Positions 1 to 7,582 of a stretch of DNA of 24,038 nt are shown piece after piece. Location of the stretch: assembly GCA_028289725.1 (NCBI GenBank), contig JANQOH010000329.1, positions 1-24,038 of the forward strand, given 5' to 3'. The notes below the pieces were generated by a model that was not told the origin of the DNA, ran no database searches, and worked only from the letters and a program-made list of their open reading frames with translations. This stretch comes from Alphaproteobacteria bacterium (GTDB taxonomy: Bacteria; Pseudomonadota; Alphaproteobacteria; UBA7887). The stretch's first letter is position 1. The number at the start of each line of letters is the position of its first letter. A program made the position numbers and the translations under genes.

Positions 1-484
1 CGAACCCGACGGATCGAAATCCGATCGCGCCATGGCATTGAGCAAAGCGATGATCGCTGGCGGCATGAAATCGCCCGTGCGGCCACGCATTCGCGACGAC
101 ATCTGGATCAAGCTGTGGGGCAATGTCGCCTTCAATCCCGTGAGTATGCTAACGGGTGCAACCTTGGCGCAAATCGCGGCCGACGATCGCGTGCGACCGG
201 TGGTGCGCGAAATGATGGTTGAGGCAAAGACGATCGGGGAGAAACTTGGCGTGACATTTCCGATCGACGTCGACCGCCGTTTGGAAGGCGGCGGCGAAGT
301 CGGCGACCACAAAACCTCGACCTTGCAGGATTTTGAAGCCGGTTTGCCTGTCGAGCTTCCGGCGCTGATCGGCGCGGTGTCGGAGCTCGGCCGCATGACC
401 GAAACCCCGACACCGACCATCGACGCGATCTACGCGCTCGCTCGACAACGCGCCATAACCGCCGGCGTCTGGCCCGACGCGTAA
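1..484 (+). CDS. 2-dehydropantoate 2-reductase family protein, C-terminal part (5' truncated by window edge)
   Basis: The frame is open from base 2 with no stop, so the start lies outside the window. The visible 160 residues match the helical C-terminal domain of ketopantoate reductases (ApbA/PanE), which reduce 2-dehydropantoate to pantoate with NADPH. The segment WIKLWGNVAFNPVSML holds the family's catalytic lysine followed by the paired asparagines. The KTSTLQDFEAG segment, with the glutamate shortly after it, matches the substrate-binding stretch. The Arg/Lys usually seen after the glycine is Leu here. The internal ATG at 32 should not be taken as the start, because conserved family sequence continues upstream of it. 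Many paralogs of this family reduce other 2-oxo acids, so a pantothenate role is not certain. The gene is convergent with the serine hydrolase that ends 5 bp away. Confidence 0.85.
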   Translation, partial: EPDGSKSDRAMALSKAMIAGGMKSPVRPRIRDDIWIKLWGNVAFNPVSMLTGATLAQIAADDRVRPVVREMMVEAKTIGEKLGVTFPIDVDRRLEGGGEVGDHKTSTLQDFEAGLPVELPALIGAVSELGRMTETPTPTIDAIYALARQRAITAGVWPDA

Positions 485-488
485 TCTG

Positions 489-1823
489 TCAGTCGATCAC
501 TGCCTGTAACACCAGCGATTTGAACGCTGTTGCGTACGGCAGCAATTGTTTGACCGACTGCATCATGTAGACACCGATCAACTCTTCCGCCGGATCGACC
601 CAAAAATAGGTGCCGGCATAGCCCGCCCAATAGAATTCACCCGGCGAGCCTTGCATCGCCGTCAGAATGCCTGGAGAACGCGGCCCTTCATTGCGCACGG
701 CAAAGCCGAGACCGAAACCGTGACCCGGTCCCGGAATATAGAAGGTGCCGTGATCGAACATGTCACCCACATGGTCTTGGGTCATGAGCTCGACGGTCTT
801 ACTGCCCAACAGGCGTGCGCCATCTAGCTCCCCGCCATTGAGCATCATCTGCAAGAACCGCACATAATCGACGGGCGTGGAGGTCAGGCCCTGGCCACCC
901 GCCTCAAACGATGGTGGACCTGTGACGTCGATATATTTCAGCACTAAGCCGTCGTGATCCTCGGCGAACGGCTCGGCCAGCCGGTGGATTTTTTTCGATG
1001 AGACGTGAAAACCGGTGTCCACCATGTCGAGCGGCTTGAAGGTGCGCGTTTGGAAAAACTCGCCGAGAGATTGGCCGGAGACGACTTCGATCAAGCGGCC
1101 GAGCACGTCGGTGGACCGACCATATTCCCAAACCGTTCCCGGCTGATATTTGAGCGGCAAGGTCCCCAGCCGTTCGACCAAAGATGCATTGGTGACGCCG
1201 AGATCATTGACGCCGCCGTCCAGATACAGCTTCTCGACCGGGGTTGCGCCGAAAACGCCGTAGGTAATGCCGGATGTGTGGCGCAACAAATCGACGACCA
1301 TGATCGGCTGCGTCGCCTCTTCGGTCTCAAGCCCGGCGGCGTCCGAGGCCGCGTCCGCGTTCGTCGCGGCTTTGATTTCCGCGAACTCGGGCAAGAAGTT
1401 CGACACTGGATCGGAAAGCTTCAATTTGCCTTCCTCGACCAGCATCATAACCGCGACGCTGGTGATCGGCTTGGTCATCGAATAGATGCGGAAAATGGCA
1501 TTGCGTGGCATCGCGGCGCCGGTGGCCGGATTGAGTACGCCAGCGGACTCGAAATAGGCAATGCGGCCACGCCGCGCGACCAGCGCGACAAAACCGGGAA
1601 TCTCGCCGCTCTCGATCCCCGCACCCAGCACTGTACTAATGCGGTCAAGGCGTTCCGAAGACAGCCCGACCTCTTCCGGTACGACAAGCGGCAGCGCGTT
1701 CGCCGCATCAAGTTTTTGGATGGTGGCGTCGCTCGCAACAGCTATCTGGCTGTGCGGCCAAGACGTAAAGACGGCCAGCGCAAGCGCCGCAATCAGTCCA
1801 ATCGTCCGAGTCTGATTGATCAT
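489..1823 (-). CDS. secreted serine hydrolase, beta-lactamase/esterase family (class C fold)
   Basis: A 444-residue protein of the Beta-lactamase (serine hydrolase, EstB/penicillin-binding-protein-like) family, probably an esterase or peptidase of unknown substrate acting in the periplasm. An N-terminal hydrophobic stretch (about residues 8-22) with an AVA-type cleavage site near residue 30 indicates a Sec signal peptide. The SxxK motif is S115-M-T-K118, with S115 as nucleophile. The YxN-type position is Y234-G-R-S, so the third residue differs from a true lactamase. A glycine-rich GHGFGLGF stretch further on is a likely counterpart of the HxG/KTG strand. The start ATG at 1823 has a purine-rich GGAGGAGGGG just upstream. 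True beta-lactamase activity is unlikely. The gene diverges from the GFA gene across a 145-bp region with two hairpins. Confidence 0.88.
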   Translation of the reverse strand: MINQTRTIGLIAALALAVFTSWPHSQIAVASDATIQKLDAANALPLVVPEEVGLSSERLDRISTVLGAGIESGEIPGFVALVARRGRIAYFESAGVLNPATGAAMPRNAIFRIYSMTKPITSVAVMMLVEEGKLKLSDPVSNFLPEFAEIKAATNADAASDAAGLETEEATQPIMVVDLLRHTSGITYGVFGATPVEKLYLDGGVNDLGVTNASLVERLGTLPLKYQPGTVWEYGRSTDVLGRLIEVVSGQSLGEFFQTRTFKPLDMVDTGFHVSSKKIHRLAEPFAEDHDGLVLKYIDVTGPPSFEAGGQGLTSTPVDYVRFLQMMLNGGELDGARLLGSKTVELMTQDHVGDMFDHGTFYIPGPGHGFGLGFAVRNEGPRSPGILTAMQGSPGEFYWAGYAGTYFWVDPAEELIGVYMMQSVKQLLPYATAFKSLVLQAVID

Positions 1824-1839
1824 CGTCCCCTCCTCCTGT

Positions 1840-1864
1840 CACATCTCGCCGCAATGGCGATGTG
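1840..1864. other. imperfect hairpin in the divergent leader
   Basis: The left arm 1840-1850 and right arm 1856-1864 pair (CACATC..GCC with GGCGATGTG) around a 5-nt loop, with a 2-nt bulge on the left. It lies immediately upstream of the ribosome site of the serine hydrolase on the minus strand. It could be an operator or a 5' UTR structure. The sequence gives no regulator. Confidence 0.4.
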
Positions 1865-1879
1865 AGGGACGAAGTGTAC

Positions 1880-1900
1880 CGCCGCGCGGGTTGCGCGGCG
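1880..1900. other. perfect 8-bp GC hairpin between divergent genes
   Basis: CGCCGCGC at 1880-1887 and its exact complement GCGCGGCG at 1893-1900 flank the loop GGGTT. It sits between the serine hydrolase start and the GFA start. There is no T-tract on either side, so it is not a classical terminator. A leader structure or binding site is possible. Confidence 0.45.
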
Positions 1901-1968
1901 ACTCCAGATCGTCCACATCCGGCGTTATCATGCGCCGACGAAACGCAATCGCGCCGACGGAGTTGACT

Positions 1969-2466
1969 ATGCTGCTTGAAGGATCGTGCCATTGCGGCGC
2001 CGTGACATTTTCGGTGACCTCACACACGCCCGTGCCGTTCATGAGGTGCTATTGCGTCGTATGTCGGAAGACCGACGGCGGCGGCGGCTATGCGATCAAT
2101 CTTGCCGGTGATGCCGACACGCTCGAAGTCACGGGCGAGTCACATGTCACGATTTACCGGGCGCGCGGCGACCTGGTCGACGGCGGTGCCGAGGACGATG
2201 GGCTGAGTCCGCTCCGCCGGCATTTCTGCAAGACATGCGGCACGGCGCTTTACGCCTGGGACCCGCGGTGGCCCGAGCTGGTCCATCCCTTCGCGTCGGC
2301 GATCGACACGCCCTTGCCGAAAACGCCTGAGACCGTCCACATCATGCTCGACTCGGCACCAGCATGGGCGGAGGTGCCCAAAGGCAAGCGTCATTCTCAT
2401 TTCGACCGCTATCCCGAAGAATCAATCGAGGATTGGCATAAGGCTCGTGGACTTTGGGAGGACTGA
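1969..2466 (+). CDS. GFA/CENP-V family zinc protein
   Basis: A 165-residue protein of the glutathione-dependent formaldehyde-activating (GFA) / CENP-V fold, which binds zinc through cysteine clusters. C7-x-C9-G opens the domain, C27-x-C29-xx-C32 follows, and C87-xx-C90 closes it, giving the full GFA cysteine pattern. Most such proteins have no proven activity, so formaldehyde handling should not be assumed. The ATG at 1969 is chosen because it is preceded by GGAG (1959-1962) at 6-nt spacing and puts the first cysteine motif at residues 7-9, as is usual. Upstream in-frame ATGs at 1816 and 1930 would add non-conserved sequence. The gene is convergent with livF of importer 1, 15 bp away. Confidence 0.88.
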   Translation: MLLEGSCHCGAVTFSVTSHTPVPFMRCYCVVCRKTDGGGGYAINLAGDADTLEVTGESHVTIYRARGDLVDGGAEDDGLSPLRRHFCKTCGTALYAWDPRWPELVHPFASAIDTPLPKTPETVHIMLDSAPAWAEVPKGKRHSHFDRYPEESIEDWHKARGLWED

Positions 2467-2481
2467 CGGTTCGTAAGCCAG

Positions 2482-3180
2482 CTAAACTTCAAGCCACTCT
2501 TTGCGCACTTGGTCATTGGCGGTGAACTCAGGCACCGTGCCTTCGAACACGATCTCGCCGTGTCCCATGACGTAGAGGCGGTTCGAGATCTTGAGCGCGA
2601 TATCGAGCTTCTGTTCTACAAGCAAGATCGATATTCCGCGCTTCGCGATCTCAGCCAATAATTCCCGTACTTGTTCGACGAGCTTCGGCGCCAAGCCTTC
2701 GGTGGGCTCGTCGATCATCACCAAATCCGGATCGCCCATCAGCGTGCGGCACATGGTGAGCATTTGCTGCTCGCCGCCTGAGATCACCGAGCCGAGCGCG
2801 TCGGCGCGCTCACGCAAATTGGGGAACATGTCGAACATGTCGTCGATCGACCATCGCCCCTGCTTGCGCATGTTCTTAATGCCGAGAACGAGGTTCTGAC
2901 GCACCGTAAGCGTTGGAAAGATATTGCGATTCTCCGGCACATAGCCGATGCCGCTCCGCGCGATTTCATGCATTTTGCGCCCGGCGATTTCCTTGCCCTG
3001 GAACAGGATCGAACCCTGCGGCGGCACCTCGCCCATGATCGCCTTTAACGTCGTCGACCGGCCGACGCCGTTGCGGCCCAGCAGGCTCACGATCTCGCCT
3101 TCGCCAATCTTGAAATCGACACCCTGCAAGATGTGACTCTTGCCGTAATAGGCGTGGAGACCTTGCACTTCGAGCATCAT
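2482..3180 (-). CDS. livF: ABC importer 1, ATP-binding protein LivF-like, with Walker A Lys-to-Arg
   Basis: A 232-residue ATPase, the second nucleotide-binding subunit of a branched-chain-amino-acid-type (HAAT) importer. The LivF pattern is clear: signature SGGEQQ at 134-139, Walker B with E158 (VMIDE), and the LVEQ switch where other ATPases have histidine. The P-loop at 35-42 reads GRNGVGRS, so the invariant lysine is Arg41 (codon CGG, 3060-3058). The overlap with livG is ATGA, and GGAGG precedes either of two tandem ATGs (3180 or 3177; the second has the better spacing). A longer in-frame reading to 3624 is only the shadow of livG. As last gene of the operon it should form the ATPase pair with LivG. 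Whether R41 still supports ATP hydrolysis is open. Confidence 0.92.
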   Translation of the reverse strand: MMLEVQGLHAYYGKSHILQGVDFKIGEGEIVSLLGRNGVGRSTTLKAIMGEVPPQGSILFQGKEIAGRKMHEIARSGIGYVPENRNIFPTLTVRQNLVLGIKNMRKQGRWSIDDMFDMFPNLRERADALGSVISGGEQQMLTMCRTLMGDPDLVMIDEPTEGLAPKLVEQVRELLAEIAKRGISILLVEQKLDIALKISNRLYVMGHGEIVFEGTVPEFTANDQVRKEWLEV

Positions 3181-3926
3181 GTTGCCTCCGTGCCGAGATA
3201 GGCTTCCTTGACCTGCGCGCTGTTGCGGATCTCTTCCGGCGTGCCGGTGGCGATCACCTCGCCATACACCAACACCGAAATCCGATCGGCCAAGTCGAAC
3301 ACGACGCCCATATCGTGCTCGACGATCATGAGCGTCTTGCCGGTCGAGATGCGGCGGATCAACGCGACAGCTTGCGCGATCTCGGAGTGGCTCATGCCCG
3401 CCGTCGGTTCGTCGAGCAAGATGACATCGCCACCGCCGGCAATCGTCACGCCGAGTTCCAGCGCACGCTGATCGGCATAGGACAGCATGCCCGCCGGCCA
3501 ATCGCGTTTCCCGGACAGACCGATCCGTTCGAGGATATCGTCGGCGCGTTCCGCAACGTCTTTCTGGCGGCTGACAAACTTCCAGAAGGCGTATTTGTGA
3601 CCGAGCGAGAACAAGGCGCCGCACCGCACATTGTCGAGCACGCTCATACGATGGAACAGATTAGTCACTTGGAAGCTGCGGCACAGGCCCGCGCGATTGA
3701 TCTCGAAGGCTGAGCGATTGGTGATGTCTTGGTCGCGCAAGCGGATCGCGCCGCTGCTAACCGGAAATCGCCCGCTGATCAGATTGTACAGCGTCGATTT
3801 CCCGGCGCCGTTCGGCCCGATCACCGCATGACGCTCGCCTTCGCGGATTTCCAAGTCAACGCCGCGGATAATCTCGGTTTTGCCGAAACTCTTGTGGACG
3901 TCCTTAAGCTGCAATGCGGCGTTCAT
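3177..3926 (-). CDS. livG: ABC importer 1, ATP-binding protein LivG-like
   Basis: A 249-residue HAAT-family ATPase. Walker A is GPNGAGKST at 37-45, the Q-loop glutamine is Q86 in the RSFQ motif, Walker B is DVILLDE at 167-173 with catalytic E173, and the switch histidine is H204 in IVEHDM. The signature is LSYADQ (148-153) instead of LSGGQ. As far as I recall this is a familiar LivG variant, so it is not read as a defect. The C-terminus (VKEAYLG) is the classic LivG ending. The start ATG overlaps the livM stop by 4 nt (ATGA), so translation is probably coupled. An upstream in-frame extension to 4043 overlaps livM and is rejected. Confidence 0.94.
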   Translation of the reverse strand: MNAALQLKDVHKSFGKTEIIRGVDLEIREGERHAVIGPNGAGKSTLYNLISGRFPVSSGAIRLRDQDITNRSAFEINRAGLCRSFQVTNLFHRMSVLDNVRCGALFSLGHKYAFWKFVSRQKDVAERADDILERIGLSGKRDWPAGMLSYADQRALELGVTIAGGGDVILLDEPTAGMSHSEIAQAVALIRRISTGKTLMIVEHDMGVVFDLADRISVLVYGEVIATGTPEEIRNSAQVKEAYLGTEAT

Positions 3927-5197
3927 TGGGCCGCCCTCGCGCGGGCCTGATCGATGGCCGTGTTCCACGCACCGGCCGCCACCGGAAAGGCCTTGCGAAT
4001 GGCGTAAACGCCAACCGCCATCACAATCGCGAACGAAATCCAAGGCACGACGCCGCTGGGATCCATCGTAATCCCGAAGATCGTCAGGTCATGGGCCGCG
4101 CCAAGCCGTGAAGTTTTGTAGATCAGCAATTCGACCAAGCCGATAAAGCCGATGAGCGACACAAGGAGCGCGCCGATGAACAGCAAATAGGGCACGGTCA
4201 GCGGCGCCAGCAAACGCGTGTCGATACGCCAGATTGGCTGGTGCATGATGATCAAGCCCGCGAGCCCGCCCGGGAAGAACATGATCACCGCAACAAACAA
4301 CACGCCGAGATAAAGCTGCCACGCCTCGGTATAAGTGGTGAGCGTCCCGTTGAGGAAGGTGATCAGAACAGCGCCGATAACCGGACCGGCAAAATGACCG
4401 ACGCCACCGATATAGGCCATGAATAGGACGAGGCCGGAGGTCAGCGCGCTGACCTGCTCGAAACCGACATGCTCGAAGTTGATTGCGTGAAGTGAGCCTG
4501 CGAGCCCCGCAAAAAACGATGACAGCGCGAACGCGAGCCAGCGAATGCGTTGGCTGTTGTAGCCAATGAACTCGGTCCGTTCCGGGTTGTCGCGCACCGC
4601 GTTGGACATCCGGCCAAACGGCGTCTTGGTCAGCGCGTACATCGCCGCCGCCGCCACCAGCACCCAAACCGCGATCAAATAATAGACTTCGATGTTGGGG
4701 CCATAGCTGATGCCAAGGGGCTCGGGGCCGACCACACGGTCGGTTTGTATCCCGTCTTCGCCGTTGAATATCGCGACAAGGATCAGGGTCAGCGCGGTGA
4801 CCATCTCACCGAAACCAAGCGAGATCATCGCGAAGGTCGTGCCCGCGCGGCGTGTCGATACATAGCCGACTAAGGTCCCGAAAAAGAGACCGACGCAGCC
4901 GCCAAGCAGCGGGAACAAGCTGACCGGGATGTAAGGCGCAATATCGTCGTAGACGAAGTTCAGATAGTGGATCGTGAAATAGCCCGCCAGGCCGAAATAG
5001 ATCGCATGGCCAAAGGACAACATGCCGCCCTGACCAAGCAACATGTTGTAGGCGAGCGAGAAGATGATCAGCACGCCCATTTGGCTCATGAGATTGAGCG
5101 CAAAACTGGACGTGAAGACGTGCGGCATGATCAGCAGCAGCACGGCACCGAAGATCCAAATGCCGTAGCGCGCGACGAAGGTGCCCGGGGCGGTCAT
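3923..5197 (-). CDS. livM: ABC importer 1, permease LivM-like
   Basis: A 424-residue polytopic membrane protein of the LivM/BPD_transp_2 family, one of the two permease subunits. The LivM hallmark region (GQGGMLSFGHAIYFGLAGY) is near residues 54-72. The cytoplasmic coupling segment with RAVRDNPERTEFIG-like sequence lies in the middle (GRMSNAVRDNPERTEFIGYN). The protein is longer than the roughly 320-residue minimal LivM. About 110 extra C-terminal residues contain further hydrophobic segments and a polar, alanine-rich tail. The start ATG overlaps the livH stop in ATGA. The substrate is unknown; relatives move amino acids, amides, urea or aromatic acids. Confidence 0.92.
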   Translation of the reverse strand: MTAPGTFVARYGIWIFGAVLLLIMPHVFTSSFALNLMSQMGVLIIFSLAYNMLLGQGGMLSFGHAIYFGLAGYFTIHYLNFVYDDIAPYIPVSLFPLLGGCVGLFFGTLVGYVSTRRAGTTFAMISLGFGEMVTALTLILVAIFNGEDGIQTDRVVGPEPLGISYGPNIEVYYLIAVWVLVAAAAMYALTKTPFGRMSNAVRDNPERTEFIGYNSQRIRWLAFALSSFFAGLAGSLHAINFEHVGFEQVSALTSGLVLFMAYIGGVGHFAGPVIGAVLITFLNGTLTTYTEAWQLYLGVLFVAVIMFFPGGLAGLIIMHQPIWRIDTRLLAPLTVPYLLFIGALLVSLIGFIGLVELLIYKTSRLGAAHDLTIFGITMDPSGVVPWISFAIVMAVGVYAIRKAFPVAAGAWNTAIDQARARAAQ

Positions 5198-6141
5198 ACG
5201 TCGCGAGTCCCGAACATGCCGCGCGGCCGAAAGATCAGCATCAGCACAAGCAGCAGATAGGGAATCACCGGCGACGCCTGCGCCGTGGTGATCCGCGCGA
5301 AATCACGGAACATGCCCGCCGCGTCGATCTCGATGCCGACCGCGAGCAGCGCCGCGTTGATGCCGAAATCGTAGAAGATCGCCATGGTCTGAATGATGCC
5401 GATCAACAATGCCGCGATCAGCGCGCCGCCGAGCGAGCCAAGTCCGCCCACCACGATGACCACGAACACGATCGGTCCGAGTTGCAGCGCCATCGCCGGT
5501 TCGGTGCCCAGCACATTGCCGCCGAGCACGCCCGCGACGCCCGCAAGTGCGCAGCCGAAACCGAAGGTCCACATGAAAATTGTCGGCACGTCATGGCCGA
5601 GCGTCGCGACATGAGTTGGGTCCGACACGGCCGCGCGAATGATCAACCCGATCCTTGTCTTGGTGAGCAGCGCGAACAGCGCGACGAAAATACCGACGGA
5701 AACCAGCAGCATGAAGACGCGATAAGCCGAATAGTCGAGGCCGGCCCAGGCGAAAAGCGTGAAGTTGAGCGACTCCGGAATGTCGTAGGGGACCGGAACC
5801 TGCCCCCATATCATCTTCACGATCTCTTCGATGACATAGGCGATGCCGAAGGTGAAGAGCAGCTCAGCCACATGGCCGTAACTATGGACGGGGCGCAGGC
5901 CATACCGCTCCACCAGCGCGCCCACAACGCCAACAATGAGTGGGGCAACAATAAGGGCCGGCCAGAAGCCGACATAGGTGCTAATCGAGTAAGCGAAGTA
6001 GGCGCCGAGCATGAAGAAGCTGGCATGGGCGAAATTGAGCACGCCCATCATGCTGAAGATCAGCGTGAGGCCGCTCGCCAGCATGAACAACAGCATGCCG
6101 TACAGCACGCCGTTGAACAGCGCAAAAATAAAGCTTTCCAA
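5194..6141 (-). CDS. livH: ABC importer 1, permease LivH-like (TTG start)
   Basis: A 315-residue polytopic permease of the LivH type. The N-terminal GVLYGMLLFMLASGLTLIF and MGVLNFAHASFFMLGAY segments, and the late VVIVVGGLGSLGGALIAA segment, are typical of LivH. The coupling-helix region is IRAAVSDPTHVATLG. The frame opens with TTG (6141-6139) behind a GGGGGA purine run. The nearest in-frame ATG (residue 15) would remove the first membrane segment, so TTG is preferred. The second livH in this window also starts with TTG-GAA. It is separated from the binding-protein gene upstream by an 84-nt gap holding a strong hairpin, and coupled to livM by ATGA overlap. Confidence 0.9.
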   Translation of the reverse strand: MESFIFALFNGVLYGMLLFMLASGLTLIFSMMGVLNFAHASFFMLGAYFAYSISTYVGFWPALIVAPLIVGVVGALVERYGLRPVHSYGHVAELLFTFGIAYVIEEIVKMIWGQVPVPYDIPESLNFTLFAWAGLDYSAYRVFMLLVSVGIFVALFALLTKTRIGLIIRAAVSDPTHVATLGHDVPTIFMWTFGFGCALAGVAGVLGGNVLGTEPAMALQLGPIVFVVIVVGGLGSLGGALIAALLIGIIQTMAIFYDFGINAALLAVGIEIDAAGMFRDFARITTAQASPVIPYLLLVLMLIFRPRGMFGTRDV

Positions 6142-6180
6142 GAGTGTCCCCCGCGTCCCCGATTAGGCCTCAAAAGCATT

Positions 6181-6218
6181 GTGCGCCACGGCCCGCCCCC
6201 AACGACGCCGTGGCGCAC
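6181..6218 (-). terminator. intercistronic 12-bp hairpin between binding protein and livH
   Basis: GTGCGCCACGGC (6181-6192) and its perfect complement GCCGTGGCGCAC (6207-6218) enclose a 14-nt loop. On the transcript strand it begins 7 nt after the binding-protein stop and is followed by AAUGCUUUUG, a poor U-tract. This suits partial termination or 3' end protection, which would make the binding protein more abundant than the membrane subunits. It is not a full terminator by sequence. Confidence 0.65.
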
Positions 6219-6225
6219 TCTCAGC

Positions 6226-7491
6226 TTATGGGCGTTTCATGTCGCACGTGGTGGGCAGAGTCAGTTCATCCGCCGTGACCCACGCGTCGGTCTGCCACCC
6301 AACTCCGAAACTCTCATTGTTGTAGAGGAACGGCCGTTCGACCTGATCGGACATAGTGCTGATCACCATCGGGAAATGCGCCTGATGATCTTCGGCGCGG
6401 ATCGTCACCGCGCCGCCGGGCCCTTCATAGGTCAAACCTTCGAACGCCGCCGCGACCGCGGCCGGATCGTCGGTGCCGGCTTTGTCCACCGCCATGGCGA
6501 ACATCAGGACCACCCAGCCAAGCCGCTCGGAATACATGCTCTTGCCGGAATATTCGGTCCAGCCATTGTTCATTTCCTCGAACTCGGGCGTGCCGTTGAA
6601 ATTGGCGTCGTTCTCATGCATTTCCGTGATCTGCTTGATGCCGACCGCCACGCCGTCCTTGCCGCCGAAGCCCGCGATTGAGCTCGGGAGGCCGCCATAG
6701 ATGGTGTAGAACGGCGTCTGCAATCCGGACGCCGCGGCCGCTTTCACGAACCGCACAAGGTCCGGGCCCCAATTGCCGGTCAGCACCGTGTCGGCGCCCG
6801 ACGCTTTGATCTTGGCGATATAGGGCGTGAAATCGAGGACTTTGCCGAACGGCACGATCAATTCGTCACCCACCAATTCGACGTTCGGCGCGCGTTCGCC
6901 CAAGAATTGCTGCGCCGCCGACTGGAACGCCTGACCGTACGCGTAGTTCTGATTCAGCATGTACAACTTCGACACGCTTGGATCGCGACCGATTTGCGTC
7001 GCCAGTGCCGCGACCTTCATGTCGACATTGGCGTCGAAGCGGACATGCCAGAACGAGCACAATTCGTTGGTAAACGAGGTCGTCACCGCCGAGTGGTTCA
7101 GAAACAGGATCGACTCGTCCGGATTGCGCCGATTGTGCTTGCCCAAAAATTTTATGATGTTCAGCGCGTGATTGGAGCCAACACCCTGGCTCACGAAGCG
7201 GATGCCGTCGTCGATCGCCTTGCGCAATTGCTGCGTGGTCTTCTCGGCATTCATCGCATTGTCGAGCGGCACGATCTCGATCTGCCGGCCGCCCAGCACG
7301 CCGCCGCGTGCATTGACGTAATCGGCGTAATATTCGAAGCCCTCGAGCGTGTCGCGCCCCACCGCCGCGATCGGGCCGGAGAACGGCTCGATCAAACCGA
7401 TCTTGACCGTGTCTTCCGCTTTGGCCACGACCGAGGCGAAGCCAAATGGCACCAAAATCAGCAGAAACGCTGCGATTCCGCGAAATTTCAT
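6226..7491 (-). CDS. ABC importer 1, periplasmic substrate-binding protein (LivJ/K-like)
   Basis: A 421-residue type I periplasmic binding protein (Peripla_BP_6/HAAT family), the first gene of importer 1. A Sec signal peptide spans residues 1-25 (hydrophobic AAFLLILVPFGFA, cleavage after AKA). Mature sequence starts EDTVKIGLIEPFSGPIAAVG, which carries the ligand-loop pattern of the family. Later segments NARGGVLGGRQIEIVPLD and LYMLNQNYAYGQ are also typical. There are at least two mature-region cysteines (in NELCSFWH and near the C-terminus), so a disulfide is possible. The ATG at 7491 is chosen over an upstream in-frame start at 7599 because it is preceded by GGAAGG and gives the signal peptide directly. 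The ligand cannot be assigned; amino acids, amides or aromatic acids are all possible. Confidence 0.9.
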   Translation of the reverse strand: MKFRGIAAFLLILVPFGFASVVAKAEDTVKIGLIEPFSGPIAAVGRDTLEGFEYYADYVNARGGVLGGRQIEIVPLDNAMNAEKTTQQLRKAIDDGIRFVSQGVGSNHALNIIKFLGKHNRRNPDESILFLNHSAVTTSFTNELCSFWHVRFDANVDMKVAALATQIGRDPSVSKLYMLNQNYAYGQAFQSAAQQFLGERAPNVELVGDELIVPFGKVLDFTPYIAKIKASGADTVLTGNWGPDLVRFVKAAAASGLQTPFYTIYGGLPSSIAGFGGKDGVAVGIKQITEMHENDANFNGTPEFEEMNNGWTEYSGKSMYSERLGWVVLMFAMAVDKAGTDDPAAVAAAFEGLTYEGPGGAVTIRAEDHQAHFPMVISTMSDQVERPFLYNNESFGVGWQTDAWVTADELTLPTTCDMKRP

Positions 7492-7544
7492 GTCATCCTT
7501 CCTGTCCACCGCGCACGGTGCTTGTTTTCTCTTGATTGAGGCGG

Positions 7545-7574
7545 AGCATACCGACACCGCCCTGGCGACCGCAA
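7545..7574 (-). promoter_or_regulatory. candidate promoter for importer 1
   Basis: On the minus strand TTGCGG (7574-7569) and TATGCT (7550-7545) are separated by 18 nt, between the gamma-glutamyltransferase stop and the binding-protein start. It could let the transporter be expressed apart from the upstream enzymes. Weak match, read by eye. Confidence 0.3.
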
Positions 7575-7582
7575 GGCAGCCG

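Noticed and set aside
1005..1865. 286-residue open frame on the plus strand over the serine hydrolase
   Set aside because: Arg/Asp/Gly-rich shadow of the conserved minus-strand gene, with no family features.
3434..3482. Non-LSGGQ signature in importer 1 LivG (LSYADQ) as a possible defect
   Set aside because: As far as I recall this is a recurrent LivG variant, and all other motifs including Walker B and the switch histidine are intact.
3181..3624. In-frame 5' extension of livF across livG
   Set aside because: The added sequence is Arg-rich, not conserved, and lies wholly in livG on the same strand. The real start is the ATGA overlap at 3180.
5482..6681. 399-residue plus-strand frame over livH and the binding-protein gene
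   Set aside because: It spans two conserved genes and their gap, and its His/Arg/Glu-rich composition is that of an antisense shadow.
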